Source of the DNA: Azolla caroliniana
Lineage: Eukaryota; Polypodiophyta
Assembly (NCBI GenBank): GCA_043228905.1
Contig: JBHGNT010000001.1
Coordinates: forward strand, 34,844,001 to 34,908,000
DNA length: 64,000 nucleotides
Reading direction: 5' to 3'
Shown: positions 22,765-34,700 of the stretch, piece after piece
Position numbering within the stretch: position 1 is the stretch's first letter
Layout: every line of letters starts with the position of its first letter
Position numbers and translations under genes: made by a program
The notes under the pieces: generated by a model
The model's database searches: none
Seen by the model: only the letters and a program-made list of their open reading frames with translations
Told to the model about the DNA's origin: nothing

Positions 22765-24394
22765 ATGTGTCAAGAAAAGTATCAAGAAAACACAATGGTA
22801 TCATGGAACACTATTATCACAAGCTTGTTTGACCATGGGCTCAGTGAGGAAGTGTTGGAATGCATGGAGGACATGGAACATGAGGACATTTCATTGGATG
22901 GTACCACCTATGTTTGTAGCTTGCATATATGTAGCAATGCTAAATTCAATGAAAGGGCCCAAAAACTACATGTTGAGATTGTTATCACAGGTTTGGATGA
23001 CCATTCTTTCATCGGGAGTTCATTAGTGCATATGTATGCTGCATGTGGGCTACTTGTTGAGGAGATGACATAAATGGCTCTCCAACATGCATAGATGAAG
23101 ATGTGAGAGTACTTACAAATACAATCATTGAGATGTATGGAAAATGTGGGATCATGGCAGATGCTCATAAGGTGTTTGATGAAATGTTGTGCTCAACTGC
23201 AATGTCATGGAATGCATTGATGACAGGCCACACATGATGTGGACCGTGTGAGGAAGTGTTTCATCTCTTTCACGAGGTCACAAATCAAAGCATATGTCCA
23301 GATTGCGTGATGTTCCTTAAGGTTGTAGCTGATATGCCTTTTTTTAAAACTAATGGAAGGATATTTTGTTTTAAAAAAACACAAGGGTAAGTCACTTACC
23401 TTTCTATTTTGAAGGCATGTGGCAATTTAGGGGCTATAGAAAAAAGCAAACAAATTCATGATCAATTTAGGAGTCGAAACTTCATAGAGAAGGATATTGT
23501 GCTTGGTAACACTTTAGTTGATATGTATGTTAAATGTGGAATGCTTGACAAAGCCCAAAAAGCACTCGAAGACCATTTTAATCGCAATGTCATCACATGG
23601 TCTGCAATAATTTCAGGGTATGTTCAACATGGACAAAGCCATGACGCACCCGATAGTTTCAAAAGAATGCAAAATGAGTGTTTATCACATGATGTTGTTA
23701 CATTTATTTGCACTCTAAAGGTCTGTGGAAGCATGGGTGCTATAGACAAGGGCAAACAAATTCATGATGAGGTCGTGAAAAGGAAATTGCTAGAGAAGAA
23801 TATAGTTCTTGGTACTACTCTCGTTCATATGTATGCTAGATGTGGTATGCTTGAGAAAGCGAGAAAAGTATTGGAAAAGCTTCATCTTCGAGATGTGATT
23901 GCTTGGTCAACCCTTATTGTTGGTTATGCTCAACAAGGACAAGGACATGAAGCCCTGAAGTGTCTCAAACACATGGAAAGTGAGGGCATATCTCCTGACA
24001 ACATAACATTATTATGTGTGATGAGTGCAAGTGCTCACTCTAGGCTCGTAAACGATGCCAAAATGCTTTTTGAGATTATGACTACAAAATATTGTATTTC
24101 TCCAAACTTAGAGCATCTTAATTGCATGGTTGTAGTATTTGGATGTGGGGGGCAATTTGATAAGGCTATTTTAGTGATCAAGGCAATGCCATTTTTTGAG
24201 TATTCAGCCATGATAGGGATTTCACTATTGGGTGCTTGGAAGATTGTCTTTTGATCAAGCCATACAACTAGATAATAATGGTGCGGCGGCATATGTTCGC
24301 ATGGCTGATATATTTGGAAGTGCTGGTATGTTAGAGGATGAAAAAAAAATTGAAACCCTGATCAGAATAAAACATGATTCTTGGAGAAAGCAAG
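22765..24394 (+). pseudogene. PPR (PLS-type) pseudogene cut by a gypsy insertion
   Basis: Remnant of a pentatricopeptide-repeat protein, a family of organelle RNA-binding proteins. Recognisable repeats include 'VSWNTIITSLFDHGLSEEVLE', 'SSLVHMYAACG' and 'TIIEMYGKCGIMADAHKVFDEM'. A 281-codon open stretch (23409-24254) carries 'IVLGNTLVDMYVKCGMLDKA', 'VITWSAIISGYVQHGQ' and 'VIAWSTLIVGYAQQGQGHEA'. After a frame change near 24250, an E-type tail follows ('AAAYVRMADIFGSAGM', 'HDSWRK'). Stops, frame changes and a LINE tail at 23322-23379 break it. The second gypsy element begins at 24395 within the tail (target copy GCAAG at 24390-24394). The motif wording resembles fern PPR proteins. Confidence 0.85.
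23322..23379 (+). mobile_element. LINE 3'-tail fragment, family C
   Basis: A block reading '..gctgatatgcc', T-run, 'aaactaatggaaggatat', T-rich, A-run. It recurs at 36826-36880, 39291-39350 and, inverted, 43315-43370. Here it interrupts the PPR pseudogene. Confidence 0.6.
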
Positions 24395-24716
24395 TGCCAT
24401 GATATGGCAAGACTGAAACCCATAACCTTATGTTACATGGGTCGAGCTCTTGACCATTACACTATCTATTGTAATACGTAGGATATTATTTTTATTTAAG
24501 TTTTACTATAGAAAATTAATGTATATTCTATATTTCTCTGGAACATTCTAGAAGCTTCAGGACTACTCCTGAGAACACTATAAAAGGAGGCACAAGGCAT
24601 TATTTCGAACCAAATCGGTTCAACGCCAGTCTTAAGCCTCCTAGCCTTCCTTATGTATTCTTCTCACATAATATATCGCTGTCATCATCATTTTCTCTCC
24701 CTCAATCTCTCACTCA

Positions 24717-24787
<71 letters not shown>

Positions 24788-24880
24788 CTTCTCTCGAGTG
24801 TTCTACACCCTCTATTGCTCTTAATACTAATATTCCTCTCTTAGTACTAATTCTTCTCTGTTTCAGTACTATTCCTGACA
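24395..24880 (+). repeat. Left LTR of the older gypsy element
   Basis: Begins TGCCATGATATGG and ends ..CCTGACA. Contains TATAAAAGG near 24578 as a likely promoter. An antisense tRNA-like segment lies at 24403-24463, its B-box partly mutated. A (CA)n expansion makes it about 80 bases longer than the right LTR. Confidence 0.9.
24716..24784. repeat. (CA)n microsatellite inside an LTR
   Basis: About 34 CA units. The right LTR instead has a short (TC)n tract at the same place, so this grew after insertion. Confidence 0.95.
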
Positions 24881-25035
24881 GTTTGAACCAATTTCTTCCT
24901 CCTTCCGTCTCCTCCTTTCCTCCTCTTCCTTTTATCTTCTTACATATCCCATTTTTTCCGGTCTTCTTTCCGGTTTCCCTCATCTTCTTACCCCTTTTTT
25001 CCCGTCATACTAATCCTCTTATCCTCCCCAATAAA

Positions 25036-25823
25036 ATGGAAATTGTTAGCGCTAAGGAATACCAATATGTTTTCTTGGAGCTCCAGGGCTTAAAAGAGAA
25101 ATTTGTAGCAAGAAAATCACCGTTTGTTGGGGGATCTTCAACAAATGGCGTTGGAAAAACAACAACACGAGGAGCCGATGTTACGTGTACAACAACTTGA
25201 AGCGACTATTGTATCACTACAACAACACCAAGGATCAAGCACTCATGGGATTCACAAAGAACCCAAGATCGATCTTCCTGCAAAATTTGATGGGACCCGA
25301 TCACAGTTTAGAGGTTTTATAAATCAGGTATGTTTAGTGATTCAAATGCATCCTTCTTGATATCCCACCGATGCATCACGAGTGGGACTAGTAGGCACTC
25401 TATTTAGTGGCTCAACATTGGCATGGTTCGCTCCGTTGTTAGAAAAGGAATCTCCATTGCTAAACAATTTTGAAAAATTTATAAGTGAGTTTAAAGCCTG
25501 TTTTGAAGATACTGACAACATAAGAACATCAATCAACAAAATCTGAAGATTACGCCAAGGTGATCGTCTAGCCTCCGCATACACTACAGATTTTCACCTA
25601 CTCGTTGTCGATATCCCTTGGGATGATCAAGCATTGATGGAGCAATTTAGTTATGGTTTACACAACGATGTCAAGGATTTACTCTTGACCTTCCCCGAAG
25701 AACCAAAGTCATTAACAGAAGCAATCAGTCGCGCGATGAGATGCGACAACCACCTTTTCGAACGACATTCGGAACGGCAATTCCAAATGCCGAGGGCAAG
25801 TTCAGAGCCCACCTACGCCTTAA
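25036..25823 (+). pseudogene. gag: Gag, 5' part, of the older gypsy element
   Basis: Starts with an ATG and wording close to the intact Gag at 15417 ('SAKEYQYVFLELQGLKEKF'). It then passes through frame changes and stops ('LLGDLQQMALEKQQ', 'EPKIDLPAKFDGTRSQFRGF', 'NDVKDLLLTFPEEPKSLTEA') up to the copia insertion. The leader between LTR and ATG is about 155 bases, pyrimidine-rich, without an obvious TGG primer site. It is non-functional. Confidence 0.85.
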
Positions 25824-26516
25824 TGTTGAGAATCAACGCTTCGATTCACCTTCTTCGCTCGGCCACAACCGAGTAATCGCGGATCAATGGAGCAGAAAAT
25901 AGGAACCACAAAGAGAAACAAAACGCGAGTACACAGGGATTAACGTGGAAAACCCAAACGGGAAAAACCACGGGAGTACAAGACTCCAACCCAACACTAT
26001 ACAGAGAAGTATACAATGGCGAGCTGCAAGGCGACGACCTTGAGCTCGCTGTCCTCGCCACAGGCGGCGGAAATACACAGAGGCGTCTACCTCTTCCTCT
26101 CTCGCGCTCTATCTCTCTCTCTCTCTCTCTCACGGCTGCTTACACTTCACTCCTCTTGAGTGGAAAAACAGAAAAATGAGAAGCAACAACTAAAACTGTT
26201 TGCTCTAAGTCATATTTATACACATATGACTTTCGGGCTATTTACAAATATAGCCTCAAGGGGCCCTTGGCAAACATATTCACAGATATGTCCCCGCATC
26301 CGGATCTCTCTCCGGGTACATACGTCATCCGGCTCCGTAACCGGGGTCTTCAGCATCCGGCTCCGTAACCGGGGTCTTCATCATCCGGATCCGTAGCCGG
26401 GTACTCTTCATCCGGCTTCATGCCGGGTACTCTTCATCATACGGTTCCGTAACAGCCTCCGGGCTTGCCGTCATTCATCTCCGGACATCCCATCCGGAGG
26501 GACCGAAATCCCAACA
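25824..26516 (-). repeat. 3' LTR of the copia element
   Basis: TGTTGGGATT.. on the minus strand. It holds a (TC)n run near 26109-26130 and, at about 26325-26445, four to five short repeats each with a CCGG..CCGG dyad in the U3 part. Confidence 0.95.
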
Positions 26517-26532
26517 AACTCCCCCTTCACTT
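26517..26532 (-). promoter_or_regulatory. Copia polypurine tract
   Basis: On the minus strand AAGTGAAGGGGGAGTT immediately precedes the 3' LTR, in the expected position for plus-strand priming. Confidence 0.9.
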
Positions 26533-29500
26533 CGGCATGGGATGTCTCTCCAATCCGACCCTCTTCCGGCATGCTTCCAGCTTGTCGGGTGTGAGCACCT
26601 TGGTCAGCATATCCGACCCGTTCTCGTCCGTATGGATCTTCGCCAGCACGAACTCCTTGTCTTCTATCCTTTCCCGGATCCAGTGGTATCTACGCTGGAT
26701 GTGTTTCGTCCGGGAATGGTAGGCCGCGTTCTTCGCAAGGTGGATGGCACTCAGACTATCGCAGTAGAGTCGGTACTCCTCCTGCCGGATACCGAGCTCT
26801 CTAATGAAGTCCTTCATCCATATTATTTCCTTGCCGGCTTCAACAGCCGCCATGTACTCCGCCTCCGTGGTTGACAGCGCAACCGTCTTCTGCAGCCTCG
26901 ACTGCCACGAAACAGCTCCACCTGCATACATCATCACATACCCTGATGTGGACCGGCTGGTATCTGCATCAACAGACATCCGAATCGGTAAAGCCGTCGA
27001 ATTCAGGCTTACCGGAGCCGAATCGGAGGCACACGTTTGCCGTGCCCTTCAGGTATCGGAGTATCCACTTGACCGCGTTCCAGTGCTCTTTGCCGGGATT
27101 GCTCATGTACCGGCTCACCACTCCAACTGCATATCCTATGTCCGGTCTTGTACACACCATTGCGTACATCAAGCTTCCGACGGCAGAGGCATATGGTACT
27201 TTCATCATGTCCTCCTTCTCAGCCTTTGTCTTGGGGCTTTGCTTGCTGGACAACTTGCAGTTTGCCGGGAGGGTTGACCCGACCGGTCTTGCTTCCGACA
27301 TGTTGAACCGGTGAAGCACCTTTGTCACGTACTTCTCCTGTGACAGCCACAACTGCTTCTTCTTCCGGTCCCGGATGATGTGCATCCCTAGTATTTGCCT
27401 CGCCGGACCCAGGTCCTTCATTGAGAAGGTTCGGTGAAGCGCTTTCTTCAGCGTCCGTATCTTGACCTGGTCCCGCCCGACGATCAACATGTCGTCCACG
27501 TACAGGAGGAGTATTAGAGAGTCTCCTCCTTCGAACTTCTTCACAAACACGCAGTGATCAGACTGCGTTTTGTGGTACCCTTCGTCGGTCATGAAGGAGT
27601 CGAACTTCCGGTACCATTGCCGGGGAGCCTGCTTCAGTCCGTAAAGGCTCTTCTTCAACCGGCATACCAGGTGCTCCTTCCCTTTCTTCTCGAATCCTTC
27701 CGGTTGCTGCATGTAGATCTCTTCTTCGAGGTCACCGTGAAGGAATGCCGTCTTCACGTCCATCTGTTCTACCTCGAGGTCCATGCTTGCCGCTATGCTC
27801 AGCACCGTCCGGATGGAGGTCATCTTCACTACCGGGGCAAATATCTCGTCGAAGTCGACGCCCTTCTTCTGCTGAAACCCCTTCACCACGATCCTGGCTT
27901 TGTATCTCGGGGGGTTTCCGGCATCTCCCGGTTTCAGCTTGAACACCCACTTGTTTCGAAGTGCCCGCTTTCCTTTCGGCAACTCCACAAGTTCGTATGT
28001 GTGGTTCTCATGCAGGGAATCCATCTCGTCCTGCATGGCACTCAACCACCTGCGGCTATGGGTGTCATGCTTTGCTTCTTCAAAGCTCTCCGGCTCCCCC
28101 TCGTCGGTTAGCAGCACGTGCTCTGGTTCCGGAAATCTCCGGGGGGCCCTTCTCTCTCTTAGAGGATATCTCCGTTCCGGAGCTTCGGTAACCGGTTCTT
28201 CCGATTCTTCTTCATCCGAATCCATTTCGGGATCGGGGCCGGTTCCGGTATCATTTTCATCTTCTTCGGCCGGTTCTGTTTCTTCACCGTCTTCGGCCGG
28301 ATCCTCGAGTGCTAACCGGTCCCTTGCCGGTCGGGACTGCTCCTCGTAGAGTTGATCCTCACCGGTCGACTTGGAGCTCTTCATCTTCTTCTCCGACTCC
28401 AAGTCGGCGAGTGTCTTGTCCTCCATGAAGATGATGTCTCGACTCCTGAATATCTTCTTGTCGACCGGGTCCCATACTCGGTAGCCGAACTCGTCGTCGT
28501 CGTAACCGAGGAATATGCATGGCCGGGTCTTTGGATCTAGCTTTCCTCTCCGGTCCTTTGCCACATGCACGTAAGCGAGACACCCGAACACCTTCAGATG
28601 CCGGTAGGACACTTCCTTACCGGTCCACACTTTCTGCGGCGTGTCTCCGTCCAAAGGTACTGAGGGTGATCTATTTATCACATACGTCGCCGTCGACATT
28701 GCCTCAGCCCAAAATCCCTTGGGTAATTTCGCATGTGCCAGCATACTCCGGACCCTCTCCATTATGGTCCGGTTCATCCTCTCGGCCAGCCCGTTCAGTT
28801 CCGGCGTCTTCGGCACAGTAAACTCGAGCCGGATTCCCTTCGAGCGACAGTACTCCTGGAACTGCCCCCGGTATTCCCCTCCGTTATCCGCTCGTATCGC
28901 TTTCAGCTTCTTGCCGGATTCTCTTTCCACTCTCGCGTGGAGTTCTTTGAAGACGGACAATACTTGGTCCTTTGTCTTCAACGGTGCCGTCCACAGCTTC
29001 CGGCTGTGATCATCTATGAATGTTACGAAGTACTGGGCTCCGCCATGTGACTTCGTTTCTACCTGACACACATAAGTGTGTACCAACTCCAATGGTACAG
29101 TACGTCTCGTCGGTGGCCTTGAGTGGAAAGAGGTTCGGTTCTGCTTACCGGCCAGGCAATCGGTGCACTTCTCCAGGTGCACATGCTTCACTGGAATAAG
29201 GTTGTCTTCTGCAAGCCTCTTCATCCCCTTCTCACTCATGTGGCACAGTCTTTTGTGCCACAGCTCACCGGCAGTGTCGGCTGCCACATTCAGCTCTTCC
29301 GGACATAACCGGGCATTCATCAGGTACAGGGTGTTGACTTTCCGGGCCCGAGCCACTATCAGGCTCCCCTTGCTGAACTTCATGACACCGTTCCGGATGC
29401 TACCCGTGTAGCCTTCATCATCTAGCCTCCCGGCCGAAATCAGGTTCAGTCGGACCTCCGGAACGTGTCGGACATTCTTCAGCAGCATTTTGCATCCGGT

Positions 29501-30598
29501 CGGGGTTGTCACACACACGTCTCCTATGCCGGCAATCCGGCACGTACCTTCATTCCCCATCCGAACACAGCCATGCTCACCGGCTGTGTAGGATGAGAAG
29601 TATCTTCTCTCCGGGGTCAGGTGGAACGATGCTCCGGAATCAACCACCCAGGTCGTCTCATCGCCGGCAATGTTTAGTTCACCTTCTTCGGTGATGAGCA
29701 TGATCTCCTCTTCACTTGCCGCGAGTGCCGTCGTTCCTTTCCGGTCCTGTCCTCGCCGATCCGAACCATTCCGGTCCGTGGCTCCCCGGTATGCATCGTT
29801 TCTCTCCGGTGACTTCTTCGAATCGGTGTTGTCGGTTCCATTGTCTTTTCGGTAATGCCGACAATTCTTTCGGAAGTGCCCCGGCTTCCCACAGTGGAAG
29901 CATCTTGGCCTTCCTCTTGACTGCGACCGGGTCCCCGACTTCTCCCGTCTTTGCGGACTCCGGTTCCATTGTCTTCCCCGATCCGATTCGGTAAACAGCA
30001 TCTTCGGGTCGGAGGCCGGTTCCTTATCTCTCCGACGCGCTTCTTCGTTCAAAATACTTGTCTTTACCGTTTGTAAGGACAAGTTATCTTCGGTGCAGGA
30101 GGTGCTGAGAGTCACCACCAAGTTCTCCCAGCTTTCCGGCAATGTACACATCAGGATGATGGCTTGCATTGCATCCTCCAACGGGAACTTGATCGCCGCA
30201 AGCTGATTCACGAATCCCATGAACGTGCTTACGTGTTCCACCATACTCTCGCCGTCCCGGTACTTGAGATTCACAATCTTCCTCATCAGGGAGGTCCGGT
30301 TCAACGCATTCTTCCTCTCGTAGAGGCCCGGCAGCTTCTTCCACATCTCATATGCGTTGGTGTCGTTCGCCACATGTTGTAGGACGCTTACATCGACATA
30401 TTGTCGGATCGTCGCTACGGCTTTCCGGTTCAGGAGCTTCCACTCCGACTCAAGTACCCCCTTCGGTATTTCCGACCTGTCAATCGGTTCGTACAGGTCC
30501 CGAACAATCAGAAGATCCTCCATCTTGATCTTCCAGTCGGCGTAATTCTGTGCATTCAGCACCATCATCCCCGGCTGCCCGCTGCCGCTGCCTTCCAT
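26527..30598 (-). pseudogene. Copia Gag-Pol polyprotein with one frameshift
   Basis: One frame from an ATG at 30598 runs through Gag ('NAQNYADWKIKMEDLL'), zinc knuckle CFHCGKPGHFRKNC, protease ('WVVDSGASFHL'), GAG-pre-integrase ('LWHKRLCHMSEKGM'), integrase core ('DDHSRKLW', 'RADNGGEYRGQF', 'NGLAERMNRT') and reverse transcriptase with YVDD. It stops at 26969 within RNase H. RNase H continues in another frame from about 26979 to 26527 ('STSGYVMMYAGGAVSWQSRL', 'STTEAEYMA'). A small deletion (probably 2 nt) near 26975 is the only defect seen. Gag and Pol share one frame, as is usual in plant copia elements. This copy probably lacks working RNase H, while the rest looks intact. Confidence 0.93.
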
Positions 30599-30612
30599 TT
30601 TCTGCAACAGTC

Positions 30613-30624
30613 GCTCTGATACCA
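30613..30624 (-). promoter_or_regulatory. Copia primer-binding site (initiator tRNA-Met type)
   Basis: TGGTATCAGAGC on the minus strand, three bases inside the 5' LTR end. This is the classical plant LTR-retrotransposon primer site complementary to initiator tRNA-Met. Confidence 0.93.
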
Positions 30625-30627
30625 GTT

Positions 30628-31324
30628 TGTTGAGAATCAACGCTTCGATTCACCTTCTTCGCTCGGCCACAACCGAGTAATCGCGGATCAATGGAGCAGA
30701 AAATAGGAACCACAAAGAGAAACAAAACGCGAGTACACAGGGATTAACGTGGAAAACCCAAACGGGAAAAACCACGGGAGTACAAGACTCCAACCCAACA
30801 CTATACAGAGAAGTATACAATGGCGAGCTGCAAGGCGACGACCTTGAGCTCGCTGTCCTCGCCACAAGCGGCGGAAATACACAGAGGCGTCTACCTCTTC
30901 CTCTCTCGCGCTCTATCTCTCTCTCTCTCTCTCTCTCTCACGGCTGCTTACACTTCACTCCTCTTGAGTGGAAAAACAGAAAAATGAGAAGCAACAACTA
31001 AAACTGTTTGCCCTAAGTCATATTTATACACATATGACTTTCGGGCTATTTACAAATATAGCCTCAAGGGGCCCTTGGCAAACATATTCACAGATATGTC
31101 CCCGCATCCGGATCTCTCTCCGGGTACATACGTCATCCGGCTCCGTAACCGGGGTCTTCAGCATCCGGCTCCGTAACCGGGGTCTTCATCATCCGGATCC
31201 GTAGCCGGGTACTCTTCATCCGGCTTCATGCCGGGTACTCTTCATCATACGGTTCCGTAACAGCCTCCGGGCTTGCCGTCATTCATCTCCGGACATCCCA
31301 TCCGGAGGGACCGAAATCCCAACA
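30628..31324 (-). repeat. 5' LTR of the copia element
   Basis: Nearly identical to 25824-26516. On the minus strand it contains TATAAATATGACTT (about 31013-31026), a likely promoter TATA region, downstream of the CCGG-dyad repeats (about 31133-31253). Confidence 0.95.
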
Positions 31325-31676
31325 CTTAAAGGTAGCGAAACCTTTTCCGAGGGAGTCATATAATGCGTCTCCAGTGAATACTCTGACTCCAATGGAGATT
31401 GACACTACATGTCGTCGCGGACCATTATCGGAAGAAGAAAAGCAGCGACTTCGAGCAAATCGACTATGTCTTTATTGCAGTGGACCAGGGCATATTGCAG
31501 TAAATTGTCACCATAGGCCAAGGAGACAAGTAAACCAAATAGTTGCTAGTTCTAATTGTACTAAACCCGAGTCTATTTTAGTAGGAATATCTTATAGTTC
31601 TAATAGTACTAATAGCCCAAATCTAGCGAAAAAATTTGATGTCCTTAGTCAATTAGAAGAAGAGTTAAACGACTAA
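31325..31676 (+). pseudogene. gag: Gag, 3' part, of the older gypsy element
   Basis: Continuation of the split Gag after the copia insertion: 'PMEIDTTCRRGPLSEEEKQR', zinc knuckle CLYCSGPGHIAVNC and the ending 'FDVLSQLEEELND' closely match the intact Gag at 15417-16544. The last codons TTA AAC GAC TAA keep the frameshift heptamer. Confidence 0.88.
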
Positions 31677-31708
31677 GTCCATCCAAAATAGGAGCCGTTT
31701 GGTTGGAC
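31664..31708 (+). promoter_or_regulatory. Second copy of the proposed -1 frameshift signal
   Basis: GTTAAAC (31664-31670) in the same frame register, a 6-nt spacer with the gag stop, then stem arms 31677-31687 and 31698-31708 around a 10-nt loop. Compared with 16532-16576 one G-U pair has become A-U and the adjacent one a U-U mismatch. Heptamer, spacer and loop length are unchanged despite heavy decay elsewhere. Confidence 0.7.
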
Positions 31709-34700
31709 AACCCTAGATCTGTGGAACCCATTAGTGGTTCCATTCCCTCTAAGCAAGTTAGCAATTTGTTCGTAGCCCATGTAACAGTTAGTACTAAAAG
31801 TACCCCTCTAGTACATGTCTTAGCACTTCTAGATTCCGGAGCTAATTCTTGCTTCATGGATAGGAATTTTGCCCAAGCTCATTAGATATCTCTCAGAAAA
31901 ATTCCCTGTCCAGCCTCTATAGTAGTCATTGATGGTTGTCCATTGCTTCCGGAAATATCATAGAAGAGTTAGAGCTCGTTAATATTGTCCTAGATAATTT
32001 AGCGTGTGTAGTATCATTTAATATAATTAGTATCCCAGAACATCCCATTGTTTTAGGATTACCATGGTTCGAATTACATAACCCAGACATATATCGGAGA
32101 ACAAGAGAAATCCGTGTCCAACCTTTGTAGTAGTCATTGATGGTTGTCCATTGCTTCCGAAAATATCATAGAAGAGTTAGAGCTCGTTAATATTGTCCTA
32201 GATAATCTAGCGTGTGTAGTATCATTTAATATAATTAGTATCCCAGAACATCCCATTGTTTTAGGATTACCATGGTTCGAATTACATAACCGAGACATAG
32301 ATTGGAGAACAAGAGAAATCCGGTGTTGACAAGCCCAATGATCTACTCATAAGATTGCAACCATTTCGCTACATCAGTTGCAGGAAGAAGGACGCAAGGA
32401 AGAAATGTTTCTCTTCGCAATATCAGTAAAACCCTCCGCACCACTAAAGAGGAGTCCACCGTTCAACTTCCAAAGAAGTATCATCATTATGCCGATGTGT
32501 TCGATAAAGTACAAGCCAATACGCTTCCTCACAATCGACCGTATGATTGTCCCATCGATTTACAACTGGGAAAAGAGCCACCATGGGGACCGATCTACAA
32601 TTTGTCACCAACCGAGCTAGAAGTCCTTCGAGCCTATATAGAGGAAAATTTGGAAAATAGTTTCATTTGACATTCGAAATCTCCAGCCGACGCACCCATT
32701 TTCTTCGTCAAGAAAAAGGATGGATCACTTTGTCTTGTTGTAGATTACCGTGGCTTGAATAAGGTCACCATTAGAAATAGGTATGCACTTCCCCTTATCT
32801 CAAGTCTTTTAAAACAGATCAATGGTGCAAGGTTTTTCACGAAGATCAATTTACGAGGAGCATATAACCTCATACGGATCCGACCAGGAGATGAATGGAA
32901 GACCACATTTCGCACCAGATATGGGCACTTCGAGTATACGGTCATGCCGTTTGGTCTCACTCATGCGCCATCAGTCTTCCAGCACATGGCAAATGATATA
33001 TTCTGAGATCTCTTGGATGTTTGTTTGATCATCTATTTGGATGATCTACTGGTTTATTCGAAGACCCAATAAGAGCATGATTCTCATGTATTGTTAGTAC
33101 TAAAACGACTTCAAGAACATGGTCTTTACGCAAAGCTGGAAAAATGTAGTTTCAGGTGCAACCAAGTGGAATTTATGGGCTATGTCATCTCCTTGGAAGG
33201 CATCTCCATGGATCCAACTAAGGTCAAAACGGTGGTAGAGTGGCAAACTCCGCGTTCGTTGCGAGATGTGCAATGCTTTTTAGGCTTTGCCAATTTCAAC
33301 CGCAAGTTTATACAGGATTACTCAAAGCTTGTTCTGCCTCTCACACAACTTACTAAGAAGGGACAATCGTTTGTTTGGTCTGAAGAAGCGGACATGGCTT
33401 TTGAGAATCTTAAGAAGGCATTTACATCGGCTCCTATTCTAGCTCACATTGATCCGGAAAAACCATTCATCATGGAAGTGGATGCGTTGGATTTCACATT
33501 GGGTAGCATTATGTCACAACAAGGTAATGATGAAAAGCTACATCTTGTGGCTTTCCACTCATGCAAGTTTGACGCCACCGAAATCAACTATGAAATTCAT
33601 GATAAGGAGTTATTAGCAATAGTGGACTCTTTTACACAATGGAGGCATTTTCTAGAGGGATCCTCTCATCAAGTTGTCGTATTCAATGATCACAAAAACC
33701 TTGCCTACTTTCAGAGTGCTCGTGTGTTAAATCGACGTCAAGCTCGGTGGGCCCAATTCTTCATGCGTTTCGACTCCAAAATTACATATCGTTTGGGAAG
33801 CACCAAGGGAAGGCAGATGCATTATCACGACGTTCATATCTAGCCCTGCGTCTTAGTGAACTAGCTTTCGATAACCAAAAGCAAGTAATCTTGGAACCGA
33901 CACGACTGCAAGCAACACAGGTCTCTGGCATGCCCTTGGATTCCCACGTTATTGATACCATACGCGAGGACTTGAAGACAGATGCTTTCGCCCAAGCCAT
34001 TCTATCACAAATTGATCCCTCTCGAGAATCTCGTTCACAGTCGCAACAACCAGGTACGAACTATCAACAATTCGAATGTCATGATGGATTACTATTCTTT
34101 AAGAAACTCTTTTATGTTCCTAATGGTTCTTGCCGCCTTCGAGTAGTCCAAAACTATCATGACACATATACAACTAGGCATTTCGGTAGTACTAAGATAT
34201 TAGATTTAGTACAACGATCATTCTAGTGGCCTTGTATGTGACAATTTGTTGAAGATTTTGTTTGGACTTGTGATACATGTTGCAGAGCAAAAATGCCAAG
34301 GCGTCATCCATATGGTTTATTAGATTCACCATTACCAATTCCAAGCAAGCCGTGGCAATCCATTGCTCTAGATTTCATCACAGATCTTCCAGTATCTAAG
34401 GAATTCAATGCGATTTTAACAGTAGTAGATCGATATACGAAGATGGATCATTTCCTGCCATGTACTAAGGAAATCTCCAGTGAAGAAACCGCCGAAATTG
34501 TCATGCGTGAAGTATGTTGGCATCATGTCCTTCTTGATAATACCATCAACGAACGTGGACCCCAGTTCGTCTCGAAATTCTGGAAGCACCTTTTTAAAAT
34601 GCTCAAGGTTAGTTGTAACCTCTCCTCTGGCTACCACCCGCAAATCGACGGCCAAGCAGAACAAACAAATCAAACGCTGGAGCAGTATCTTCAGTGCTTT

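Larger units (their letters stand above)
25824..31324 (-). mobile_element. Young Ty1/copia retrotransposon inserted in gag
   Basis: Complete copia element on the minus strand. On the plus map its 3' LTR is 25824-26516 and its 5' LTR 30628-31324, both with TG..CA ends. Target duplication CTTAA is at 25819-25823 and 31325-31329. The LTRs differ by only two substitutions and a 4-base change in a TC run, so insertion is recent. Internal parts are a methionine-initiator-type primer site, one long polyprotein frame with a single break, and a polypurine tract. Base composition is much more GC-rich than everything around it. Confidence 0.95.

Noticed and set aside
24653-24983. Thr/His-rich and Cys/Val-rich frames over the CA repeat
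   Set aside because: Translations of a microsatellite inside an LTR.
27554-28349. Long plus-strand open frames opposite the copia polyprotein
   Set aside because: They are the complement of a GC-rich coding region and show no domain of their own.
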